Source: a virus. Taken from it: a DNA stretch of 35,412 nt. The stretch's first letter is position 1, and each line of letters opens with the position of its first letter. The position numbers were made by a program, and so were the translations under genes. The notes below the pieces were generated by a model. That model was given only the letters and a program-made list of their open reading frames with translations, made no database searches and was not told the DNA's origin. The DNA is taken from the IMG/VR virus record IMGVR_UViG_3300020198_000045, positions 1-35,412 of that record; one strand, 5' to 3'. Shown in pieces: positions 29,767-35,237 of the stretch.

Positions 29767-29805
29767 GTAGAACAGAACACCCCTCTGAGGGGTGTTCTGT
29801 TCTAC
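29767..29805. terminator. Convergent bidirectional hairpin
   Basis: 18-bp perfect stem (GTAGAACAGAACACCCCT) with a CTG loop separates the plus array from the minus right arm. It has the same GTAGAAC base as the array H2 hairpins. Confidence 0.75.
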
Positions 29806-29832
29806 GGCCTCACCCCCCTTCTGGTTTAAGAG

Positions 29833-29994
29833 TTACTCTTCTTCCTCCAAGGTTTCAAGCTCTTCTAGTTTCTGAATAATCTCTTGTGCTTCAGCTTTTG
29901 TAGGCCCACCCATTACACCTGCTATCGCATCTGGCATTCGAAGTGTACGTTTGGCAATAGCAAGTTGATGTTGCTTTGGAGTAATCGGTTTCAT
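29833..29994 (-). CDS. Small helical acidic protein (53 aa)
   Basis: MKPITPKQHQLAIAKRTLRM, then an acidic coiled end (IIQKLEELETLEEEE), after AAGGA. No family recognised. Shares the promoter at 30166-30194 with the gene upstream. Confidence 0.55.
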   Translation of the reverse strand: MKPITPKQHQLAIAKRTLRMPDAIAGVMGGPTKAEAQEIIQKLEELETLEEEE

Positions 29995-30014
29995 ATATTT
30001 TTCCTTAGTCAGTC

Positions 30015-30134
30015 TTATTGTCGAACTCTATCTGATTTTTCGATAATAATCTTCCAAAGAAGCTTAGTTGAAGTCCCATCCACCTTCATTTTCTTTTTGC
30101 GCTTGTTGTCCCGGCGATCCCATTTGTTTACCAT
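30015..30134 (-). CDS. Small basic phage protein (39 aa)
   Basis: MVNKWDRRDNKRKKKMKVDG begins a Lys/Arg-rich peptide of a type common in phage genomes (KWDRR-x-NKR-x-K-x-MKVDG). RBS AGGAGGG. Function unknown. Confidence 0.65.
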   Translation of the reverse strand: MVNKWDRRDNKRKKKMKVDGTSTKLLWKIIIEKSDRVRQ

Positions 30135-30165
30135 TGGTAAACCCTCCTGTTTAGTTAATGAGATT

Positions 30166-30194
30166 ATTATATCACTTGGGTGGACAATTGTAAA
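30166..30194 (-). promoter_or_regulatory. Right-arm promoter
   Basis: TTTACA-17-TATAAT on the minus strand, 32 nt before the 39-aa gene. Confidence 0.75.
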
Positions 30195-30196
30195 TC

Positions 30197-30325
30197 CTAT
30201 TTTTTAGTGGTGTCTTCGTTTTTAGGAACCCGCAAAACATTCCATACTAGGAAGACTAGACATATCATAGCTATGATACTTACCCCAACTTTTTTTAAAG
30301 AAGAGTTACCATCATAGTGATGCAC
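30197..30325 (-). CDS. Small membrane protein or UGA read-through extension (42 aa)
   Basis: GTG 30325 opens a frame with one TM helix (VGVSIIAMICLVFLVWNVL) and a charged tail. It lies in the same frame as, and 6 nt after, the UGA of the 141-aa gene. It could be a separate GTG-started gene or a C-terminal membrane extension made by read-through. Confidence 0.45.
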   Translation of the reverse strand: MHHYDGNSSLKKVGVSIIAMICLVFLVWNVLRVPKNEDTTKK

Positions 30326-30331
30326 TAAACA

Positions 30332-30757
30332 TCATACTTTCATAGTTTCATCAAGATCAAGATCTTGATTAATAGGAGACGATGAAATCAAATGTTTAGC
30401 TTCATTAGGAGAAAGTTCTTCGGCGACTTTTTTCTTAGTTGAGTAGAGTTCATCAAAAAGCTCATCAAGCTTTTTTCGCCCAGCTTCATAATTTTTAGGC
30501 TGATTACGAAGCATATCAGTTAACACATTAACCTGATTAATCTGACTACGAATAGATTGCACTCGCGGATCCTGCTCAACAGTATTACCCCAGAATTCCT
30601 CCCACTGATCTTGACGCTGCTGAGCCTTAAGCAATGGTGGAAATGCCTTGTAAATCTTTTGCCGCAACGCTTCTGTTGTTTCGGACTTGTCAGCTTCCAT
30701 TTCGTGGGTCGAAATACACATCAGAATTGTGGACGCTTCGGACTTCGTAATTTGCAT
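30332..30757 (-). CDS. Hypothetical helical protein (141 aa)
   Basis: Helical, charged, with one Cys and the segment QWEEFWGNTVEQDPRVQSIR, then RKKLDELFDELYSTKKKV. RBS GGAG before ATG 30757, promoter at 30787-30815. No family recognised. Confidence 0.65.
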   Translation of the reverse strand: MQITKSEASTILMCISTHEMEADKSETTEALRQKIYKAFPPLLKAQQRQDQWEEFWGNTVEQDPRVQSIRSQINQVNVLTDMLRNQPKNYEAGRKKLDELFDELYSTKKKVAEELSPNEAKHLISSSPINQDLDLDETMKV

Positions 30758-30786
30758 TTGATGTCTCCATTTAGATTAACAAGATT

Positions 30787-30815
30787 ATTATATCAGGACC
30801 AGAAAAAAATGTACA
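30787..30815 (-). promoter_or_regulatory. Right-arm promoter
   Basis: TGTACA-17-TATAAT for the 141-aa gene. Confidence 0.7.
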
Positions 30816-30822
30816 TACTAAA

Positions 30823-30860
30823 ATTCTACGGGCCCACCACCAACTGTGGGCCCGTAGAAT
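30823..30860. terminator. Right-arm hairpin
   Basis: 15-bp stem ATTCTACGGGCCCAC, GTAGAAT base; it closes the 92-aa gene unit. Confidence 0.65.
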
Positions 30861-30870
30861 TGTCCTCCCT

Positions 30871-30901
30871 TTATGATAAAGTATGCTTTACTTTATCATA
30901 A
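30871..30901. terminator. AT-rich hairpin after the 92-aa gene
   Basis: 13-bp stem TTATGATAAAGTA with a 5-nt loop, followed on the minus strand by AAGGGAGGAC and the next hairpin. Confidence 0.5.
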
Positions 30902-30923
30902 TTAAATAATTTTGTACATCTCT

Positions 30924-31202
30924 TTAAGGAATGATTTCATATTCTATTCCCCCAATGCTAAGCCTCCGAAGACCCGAAACGTTGATCATGCGAAATCCAT
31001 TATTCATATCAAACACACCAATTAAGTTGTAATCAGCCGGAGTATACGAAAGGCCAATACCCTTAACCCCCTTACGAACCCCTAGCCGAGCAGACATTGT
31101 CCTCTCAGTACCATCCTTCTTAATAAAAGTCACGCCAAAGATGGTGCCTGCATCTCGAGTGTCGTGGATAAGGGAAACTGCAGTTTTGCGGGAGATTTTC
31201 AT
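30924..31202 (-). CDS. Conserved small phage protein, SH3-like (92 aa)
   Basis: DAGTIFGVTFIKKDGTERTM, then SARLGVRKGVKGIGLSYTPA, then LIGVFDMNNGFRMINVSGLR and a final EYEII. This is a common family of small beta proteins in phages (F-x-V-x-FIKKDG-x-x-R-x-M-x-x-R-x-GV-x-K ... VFD...YR-x-IN). Activity unknown. RBS AAAGGA; promoter 31237-31265. Confidence 0.75.
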   Translation of the reverse strand: MKISRKTAVSLIHDTRDAGTIFGVTFIKKDGTERTMSARLGVRKGVKGIGLSYTPADYNLIGVFDMNNGFRMINVSGLRRLSIGGIEYEIIP

Positions 31203-31236
31203 ATAAGATTCCTTTCATTTAGTTGGTGTGAGAATC

Positions 31237-31265
31237 ATTATATCATGTTAGTTTTATATTGTACA
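31237..31265 (-). promoter_or_regulatory. Right-arm promoter
   Basis: TGTACA-17-TATAAT for the 92-aa gene. Confidence 0.7.
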
Positions 31266-31282
31266 CCATTCCAATAAAGCTA

Positions 31283-31453
31283 TTAAGATCGAAGGTAGTG
31301 AGCACAACAGATTACCTTGCCATTACGGATTACGTAAGTTCCAGTAATGATATGTCCACGCACGACACAAGTTAATTGGGGATTAAAGGCTGCAACAGTA
31401 ACAATATCATTTGATTTTTTAGTCAGAATTAAATCTTGAGGATGGATAATCAT
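31283..31453 (-). CDS. Small beta-rich protein (56 aa)
   Basis: Its ATG overlaps the TGA of the upstream gene (ATGA), a classic coupled start. MIIHPQDLILTKKSNDIVTV start and CC near the C-terminus. No family recognised. Confidence 0.6.
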   Translation of the reverse strand: MIIHPQDLILTKKSNDIVTVAAFNPQLTCVVRGHIITGTYVIRNGKVICCAHYLRS

Positions 31454-31698
31454 TCGAGCCTCTTTTCAAACCATAGTCTCATTTTGGCGTCGTAAACAGC
31501 ATCGACTGGATCGCGAGTTGGCCGAAATACTTTACAGGATGGATTATGAGCACCCCAGCGAATAATATACCGAAATTGCGGAGATTCCCGTTTAACCCAA
31601 CAGCTACACGCATTATTTATCCAATTAGAATCATCGGTAACAACGGGATCCGAACTGTCTACCTTTTGGATAACCCCTTCTTGTTTTGACTCTAACAT
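31450..31698 (-). CDS. Hypothetical Cys-containing protein (82 aa)
   Basis: ACSCWVKRESPQFRYIIRWG then NPSCKVFRPTRDPVDAVYDA: three Cys and a small alpha/beta pattern. RBS GGAGG at 7 nt. Function unknown. Confidence 0.6.
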   Translation of the reverse strand: MLESKQEGVIQKVDSSDPVVTDDSNWINNACSCWVKRESPQFRYIIRWGAHNPSCKVFRPTRDPVDAVYDAKMRLWFEKRLE

Positions 31699-31731
31699 CT
31701 CATTTCCTCCAAGTTTTTTGTTGATGCTTAC

Positions 31732-31760
31732 ATTATATCACATAACTTTATAAAAGGAAA
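31732..31760 (-). promoter_or_regulatory. Right-arm promoter (weak -35)
   Basis: TTTCCT-17-TATAAT. Confidence 0.45.
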
Positions 31761-31765
31761 TATAG

Positions 31766-32230
31766 TTAATACAAGGAATTAAGAGCATTAACAATGTTTT
31801 TCTTGGCGCGATTAAGAACTTGAAGATCACGATCTCGAGATATTTGATTAGGAGACAGTGAAATCAAATATTTAGCTTCATCCCATGAAGCCCAACGAAG
31901 ACTTAGAGTTTCAAAGTTCAATAAGGAACCCAGAACAGGGACTTTCCAAAGAGAAGTATTGGGAGTCGCTGATTCTGTAGACACGCCAATAAAGTATCTC
32001 GAAACAGTTGTAGTTCCATAATACTTTCCACTTAAACGTATCATACTTAACGGAACCATATGAGTTTCTTCCCATAATTCACGAAGAGCTGTTTGGCGCG
32101 GAGTTTCCTTATCTTCTTGATGGCCTTTAGGAAAAGTCCACAGAACACCCCCAAAATTATGGCGTTGCCTTTTAAGAAGAACCTTAGTTCCAAATTGATT
32201 GATTAATATTATTCCGTATGACTTTCTCAT
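31766..32230 (-). CDS. NUDIX hydrolase
   Basis: 154 residues from ATG 32230; the longer frame crosses the promoter and hairpin and is rejected. The Nudix box is GHQEDKETPRQTALRELWEET followed by HMV, i.e. G-x5-E-x7-REL-x-EE-x-G-U with His in place of the usual Gly. The preceding WTFPKG is typical. Such enzymes hydrolyse nucleoside diphosphate-linked compounds (dNTPs, Ap4A, RNA caps). Phage examples clean nucleotide pools or act on host RNA; substrate cannot be told. Confidence 0.8.
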   Translation of the reverse strand: MRKSYGIILINQFGTKVLLKRQRHNFGGVLWTFPKGHQEDKETPRQTALRELWEETHMVPLSMIRLSGKYYGTTTVSRYFIGVSTESATPNTSLWKVPVLGSLLNFETLSLRWASWDEAKYLISLSPNQISRDRDLQVLNRAKKNIVNALNSLY

Positions 32231-32247
32231 AATGATATTTGAAGTAT

Positions 32248-32276
32248 ATTGTACCATATTGAAAATCAAATGTACA
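32248..32276 (-). promoter_or_regulatory. NUDIX gene promoter
   Basis: TGTACA-17-TACAAT, 18 nt before the ATG. Confidence 0.65.
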
Positions 32277-32280
32277 CCCT

Positions 32281-32317
32281 GTTCTACGGGTCCACACCAA
32301 CCGTGGACCCGTAGAAC
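32281..32317. terminator. Right-arm hairpin
   Basis: 15-bp stem GTTCTACGGGTCCAC. A TATAAT at 32319-32324 abuts it, with no convincing -35. Confidence 0.65.
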
Positions 32318-32620
32318 AATTATATCACCTTTTTGGACAGAGGTTTTTGGTTTCACCTGTATTTTAAAGCCGGTATCCGGCCTGCTTCTCGCGCCTAAAG
32401 AAGCTAACAAGTCCGAAGGTTTGTATTCTCTCTCACCAAAAACCTCTGATGCTGGAGTAGGCGTGGAACGTGACGCCTCGTGTTAGTTTTCCTATATTTC
32501 AGTTAACGGGGGCTGAAATATATTCCCTCTAGTACACAATCCTGCTAGAGCTCTCCAGTTTTTAACAATGGAAGTTCAGTTTTAACGGGCCTACAGAGCT
32601 TCCAACTCTCGGCAGGAAGT
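32318..32620. other. Structured region without a clear gene
   Basis: Several dyads: AGAGGTTTTTGG at 32339 with its complement at 32438; AGGCGT/ACGCCT near 32458-32478; TATTTCAG/CTGAAATA near 32504-32521; CTCTAG/CTAGAG near 32527-32550; GCCGG-TAT-CCGGC near 32371. A minus frame reading EREYKPSDLLASLGARSRPD is open but has no start. It could be a small RNA or a decayed gene. Confidence 0.4.
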
Positions 32621-32899
32621 TTACGTACTGTAAACCTTTCGTCCTACTGCTTGCTCGACTGCTTCGACTGAGATCTCCCCATTCGTAACAAACTGATTGA
32701 ATTGGACGTTAGAAGTCTTTCCGGTCACGATCAACTCGAAGTCATTGGCCCACGGGATGTACCGATGGGATTCCCTCAAGTCATCCGTAAACTTCTCGAC
32801 ACCCTGAACTGCCTTGTACCCGTTCTCGAACTCACCAATCGCCCGGTACCGGAGAGATCCCCGGCCGTGAGGCCTAATAGCTACAACCTTTGAACCCAT
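32621..32899 (-). CDS. Hypothetical protein (92 aa)
   Basis: ATG 32899 follows AAGGAACGAG; the longer frame starts inside the leader. MGSKVVAIRPHGRGSLRYRA, a beta-rich middle and a helical end (EISVEAVEQAVGRKVYST). Family unknown. Confidence 0.6.
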   Translation of the reverse strand: MGSKVVAIRPHGRGSLRYRAIGEFENGYKAVQGVEKFTDDLRESHRYIPWANDFELIVTGKTSNVQFNQFVTNGEISVEAVEQAVGRKVYST

Positions 32900-32940
32900 T
32901 TGTCTCGTTCCTTTCACTAGTTTGTTTAACCACATGGTTA

Positions 32941-32968
32941 ATTATATATGGTTCTCTATAAAAGTAAA
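32941..32968 (-). promoter_or_regulatory. Right-arm promoter resembling array promoters
   Basis: TTTACT-16-TATAAT with the CCATATATAAT context seen in the array. Confidence 0.65.
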
Positions 32969-32972
32969 TAGG

Positions 32973-33155
32973 CTATGTCAACTCAATTTGTCGCGACCGA
33001 GTCGCCAACGCGCCAATTGCCCTGAGTTGTCTAGTTGGTCTTTCACAATGACCAACAGGACCACATTCCTCACATGACCTGTGATTGAAGATGTCAGTCT
33101 TCAAGTTGCAGAAGCACCGACCATGAGCCCGATTGTATGTCACGACGTATTTCAT
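32973..33155 (-). CDS. Cys/His-rich miniprotein (60 aa)
   Basis: CFC, then HRSCEEC and HC: candidate zinc ligands in the first 37 residues, then a basic tail (RQLRAIGALATRSRQ). GGGGG precedes ATG 33155. Unknown function. Confidence 0.55.
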   Translation of the reverse strand: MKYVVTYNRAHGRCFCNLKTDIFNHRSCEECGPVGHCERPTRQLRAIGALATRSRQIELT

Positions 33156-33189
33156 TCGAATTCCCCCAGAGGAACTGATGCTAGAATAT

Positions 33190-33218
33190 ATTGTATCATA
33201 TTAGAAGTCGAATGTACA
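33190..33218 (-). promoter_or_regulatory. Right-arm promoter
   Basis: TGTACA-17-TACAAT for the 60-aa gene. Confidence 0.65.
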
Positions 33219-33224
33219 TAACCA

Positions 33225-33261
33225 GTTCTACTGGTCCACAGTTGTGGTGGACCAGTAGAAC
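33225..33261. terminator. Right-arm hairpin
   Basis: 15-bp stem GTTCTACTGGTCCAC with a 7-nt loop. Confidence 0.65.
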
Positions 33262-33278
33262 GGCCCGCAGTCCTCCCC

Positions 33279-33307
33279 ATTATATCATGTAAAAATGGAT
33301 TTGTAAA
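33279..33307 (-). promoter_or_regulatory. Orphan promoter facing a hairpin
   Basis: TTTACA-17-TATAAT. The hairpin at 33225-33261 begins about 18 nt after the -10 and no ORF lies between: an empty cassette or a very short RNA. Confidence 0.65.
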
Positions 33308-33312
33308 TAGGA

Positions 33313-33393
33313 TTGCTCCTCCTCCTTCAGGCTGCTCCTCCCTCAGGCCGCTCCTCCTTTAGGTTGCTCCTCCTTCAGGTTGCTCCTCCTCCG
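33313..33393 (-). repeat. Five tandem 16-bp repeats carrying Shine-Dalgarno-like cores
   Basis: Minus-strand unit CCTGAAGGAGGAGCAA (the outer copies are 19 and 14 bp). Every copy contains GGAGG, and none is followed by a start codon. It lies in the 3' region of the 49-aa gene. The first copy is preceded by CAATAAAAACGG, identical to the array leader. Confidence 0.8.
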
Positions 33394-33402
33394 TTTTTAT
33401 TG

Positions 33403-33552
33403 TTAGTTACCAGTGTTTGGGTCGCGAGGCTCAGTAATAATCCTCCACCAGATAAGTACTGTACATACGATACACGTTAACTGCAATAAGGTTACCCACC
33501 AGGGTTTCGGATTATATGAATCTCGATCGTGCCAATCTTCAAAGTCAGACAT
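33403..33552 (-). CDS. Small single-TM membrane protein (49 aa)
   Basis: MSDFEDWHDRDSYNPKPWWV, then a TM helix (TLLQLTCIVCTVLIWW), then a short tail. RBS AGGAGGGGG at 7 nt. Likely N-in/C-out by charge is not clear. Function unknown. Confidence 0.65.
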   Translation of the reverse strand: MSDFEDWHDRDSYNPKPWWVTLLQLTCIVCTVLIWWRIITEPRDPNTGN

Positions 33553-33585
33553 CAAATAACCCCCTCCTGTTGTTTGTTTAAAATC

Positions 33586-33614
33586 ATTATATCACATAGA
33601 AAAATGATTGTAAA
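33586..33614 (-). promoter_or_regulatory. Right-arm promoter
   Basis: TTTACA-17-TATAAT for the 49-aa gene. Confidence 0.7.
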
Positions 33615-33618
33615 CAAT

Positions 33619-33876
33619 CTATGGATTATCAGAATCTCCGCAAGCCGTACAATTCGGCCCGGAGCAACACGAGCTCATATCGCTGGGGTCTCCCTCGATG
33701 AGAACCACGGGAATCTCTTGGGTTGTATCAAGGTCTATCTGCATAATCCCGCGGTCTCCCGACATCCCATCCACAAAGACTTCCAGATCTTGGTCGAATA
33801 GTTCAAGGGCTGCAATCAAATCCTTTACCTTTACTGGCTCCATATCGAACTTGACTAGTTTTGTGCCTGTTGACAT
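33619..33876 (-). CDS. Conserved small phage protein (85 aa)
   Basis: VKVKDLIAALELFDQDLEVF, then VDGMSGDRGIMQIDL, a frequent small phage fold (V-x-(D/E)-LI-x-x-L...FD-x-(D/E)-x-x-V). The C-terminus is Cys-rich (MSSCCSGPNCTACGDSD), possibly metal-binding. RBS AAAGGA. Confidence 0.65.
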   Translation of the reverse strand: MSTGTKLVKFDMEPVKVKDLIAALELFDQDLEVFVDGMSGDRGIMQIDLDTTQEIPVVLIEGDPSDMSSCCSGPNCTACGDSDNP

Positions 33877-33886
33877 TTGTTGTTTC

Positions 33887-33944
33887 CTTTCGTTTTGTGT
33901 TTTAACGTGAAATCATTATATAACATGGAAAGTAGATTGTAAAC
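33887..33944 (-). promoter_or_regulatory. Promoter plus leader, duplicated block copy 1
   Basis: TTTACA-17-TATAAT (33915-33943) followed by a leader. The whole block is about 95 percent identical to 34386-34443. Confidence 0.75.
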
Positions 33945-33977
33945 TCGACCCGAGCTATGATTCATGCTCCCTGAGGA

Positions 33978-34370
33978 TTAATCCTTAATCAAAAACGTCC
34001 TCTCTATCAGCCCCGCTATATCCACGAACGACAAGTATTCCCCATCGTTGGCAACCGTAAGGGGACAGCCATTGGGAAACTTGTCGTAATCGACAAAAGG
34101 GTTGCGGGACTTCAAGCCCAACCACTTCACCACAGATGGCGGGAGAAAATTGCCCTCGCCATCGTAAGTCCAACTTTCAACATCACTGACACGAGTCGCC
34201 ATCTTCCGCTTCACATCCACACCATTTTCAATCGCCACCTCACACGCGACACCCAAGCAACAGTATTCCGACCGATGCGGAACATCGATCCTAAGCGCCC
34301 CCCTTCTCTGAATAAACCGCCCCGAACGCAACGCGTTGACCCACTTCTGAATAGCTTCCCGATTCTCCAT
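33978..34370 (-). CDS. Conserved phage protein, IQKWV family (130 aa), paralogue of 26370-26756
   Basis: ATG 34370 (a GTG precedes it). IQKWVNALRSGRFIQRRGAL, then EYCCLGVACEVAIENGVDVK, then PPSVVKWLG, then TVANDGEYLSFVDIAGLIER. Compared with the array copy, the Cys pair, the W-x-ALxSG opening and the IA ending are retained, while GC content is clearly higher. Two diverged members in one phage suggest separate acquisition. Confidence 0.75.
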   Translation of the reverse strand: MENREAIQKWVNALRSGRFIQRRGALRIDVPHRSEYCCLGVACEVAIENGVDVKRKMATRVSDVESWTYDGEGNFLPPSVVKWLGLKSRNPFVDYDKFPNGCPLTVANDGEYLSFVDIAGLIERTFLIKD

Positions 34371-34385
34371 CACCCCACACCTTTC

Positions 34386-34443
34386 CTTCCGTTTTGTGTT
34401 TTAACGTGAAATCATTATATCACATGGAAAGTAGATTGTAAAC
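34386..34443 (-). promoter_or_regulatory. Promoter plus leader, duplicated block copy 2
   Basis: TTTACA-17-TATAAT (34414-34442) driving the 130-aa gene. Confidence 0.75.
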
Positions 34444-34451
34444 TTTGAAAG

Positions 34452-34547
34452 CTAACGTGGGCAACCACCCATATGCTTCCAACCGTCGACAGTCTTGATC
34501 ATGAAGTTCCCCATGATGTAAGGGCGATTACACTTGACGCAAACCAT
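34452..34547 (-). CDS. Zinc finger miniprotein (31 aa), third copy
   Basis: MVCVKCNRPYIMGNFMIK, then DGWKHMGGCPR, after AAGGAG at 6 nt. Near-identical to the plus-strand gene at 23435 but without the six-residue insertion, which gives a compact C-x2-C...H...C site. No promoter was seen between it and the hairpin just upstream. Confidence 0.7.
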   Translation of the reverse strand: MVCVKCNRPYIMGNFMIKTVDGWKHMGGCPR

Positions 34548-34568
34548 ACACATCTCCTTCTTGTTCCT

Positions 34569-34607
34569 ATTCTACGGGTCCCCTCCTCAGACAGGGACCC
34601 GTAGAAT
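34569..34607. terminator. Right-arm hairpin
   Basis: 14-bp stem ATTCTACGGGTCCC with an 11-nt loop. Confidence 0.65.
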
Positions 34608-34633
34608 TATCGTAAGTCCCCTTCTCCTTTTAG

Positions 34634-35131
34634 TTAATTTGCTACCTCATTCAAGTGCTTCTTCACAGACTGGTAGGATTCGAAGAGCTTTTGACTTCCC
34701 CGCCGAATAATGATTCCGAGCAATACATCCAATGCTTCCTCTGTCTTCTCAATCATGTTGGAAGCCATCTTCATGTGCCCCTTGGCCAAGTGCTCCGAAA
34801 TCTTTGGAACCCGCTCCCCTACCTTTTCAATCCACTCAAGAACCTGCTTGTCGTATACCGTGGTCAACTGTTGAGCCAGGCTTTCAGATGCCGCCTGGGT
34901 ATACCAAACGAAGACCGCTCCTCCAGACCCCTCAGAAAGCTTGGTGATTGCCTCAACGGCTACCTGAGTCATGGGCATGTAGTATACACTCTCAGAGTGT
35001 TGTACCGCCCCTGCATACTTTCCCGCCCGGAGAAAGTCATGCCTCCGAGCCAATCCTTCTTTAGTAGAAGGCAAGTCATAGGTCACCAAAATCCAGTCTG
35101 CTACAATTTCCTTAACTGCTTCTAGAGTCAT
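34634..35131 (-). CDS. Cas2/ChrB-N-like ferredoxin-fold protein (165 aa)
   Basis: Residues 11-55 (ADWILVTYDLPSTKEGLARR, then LRAGKYAGAVQHSESVYYMP) recall the start of Cas2 and of the ChrB/PaaX-C fold: hydrophobic strand ending in YD, helix with Arg pair, then VQ-x-S-x-Y strand. A second strand (GGAVFVWY) fits beta-alpha-beta-beta. The last 80 residues are helical. Cas2-like folds include nucleases and toxins (VapD). There are no CRISPR repeats, so a stand-alone role is likely. RBS AAAGG; promoter 35177-35205. Confidence 0.5.
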   Translation of the reverse strand: MTLEAVKEIVADWILVTYDLPSTKEGLARRHDFLRAGKYAGAVQHSESVYYMPMTQVAVEAITKLSEGSGGAVFVWYTQAASESLAQQLTTVYDKQVLEWIEKVGERVPKISEHLAKGHMKMASNMIEKTEEALDVLLGIIIRRGSQKLFESYQSVKKHLNEVAN

Positions 35132-35176
35132 ATCCCTTTCCTTTCCTTTACTCCACTTGTGTTGGTCGATAAAACT

Positions 35177-35205
35177 ATAATATCACAAGAAAATCATGTT
35201 GTAAA
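35177..35205 (-). promoter_or_regulatory. Right-arm promoter
   Basis: TTTACA-17-TATTAT for the Cas2-like gene. Confidence 0.65.
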
Positions 35206-35237
35206 TAGGCTCAGCCCCAATTGACCTCGGCCCCCAT

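Noticed and set aside
32231-32410. N-terminal extension of the NUDIX protein (to 214 aa)
   Set aside because: It would translate through a 15-bp hairpin and a consensus promoter. The short form begins right before the conserved fold.
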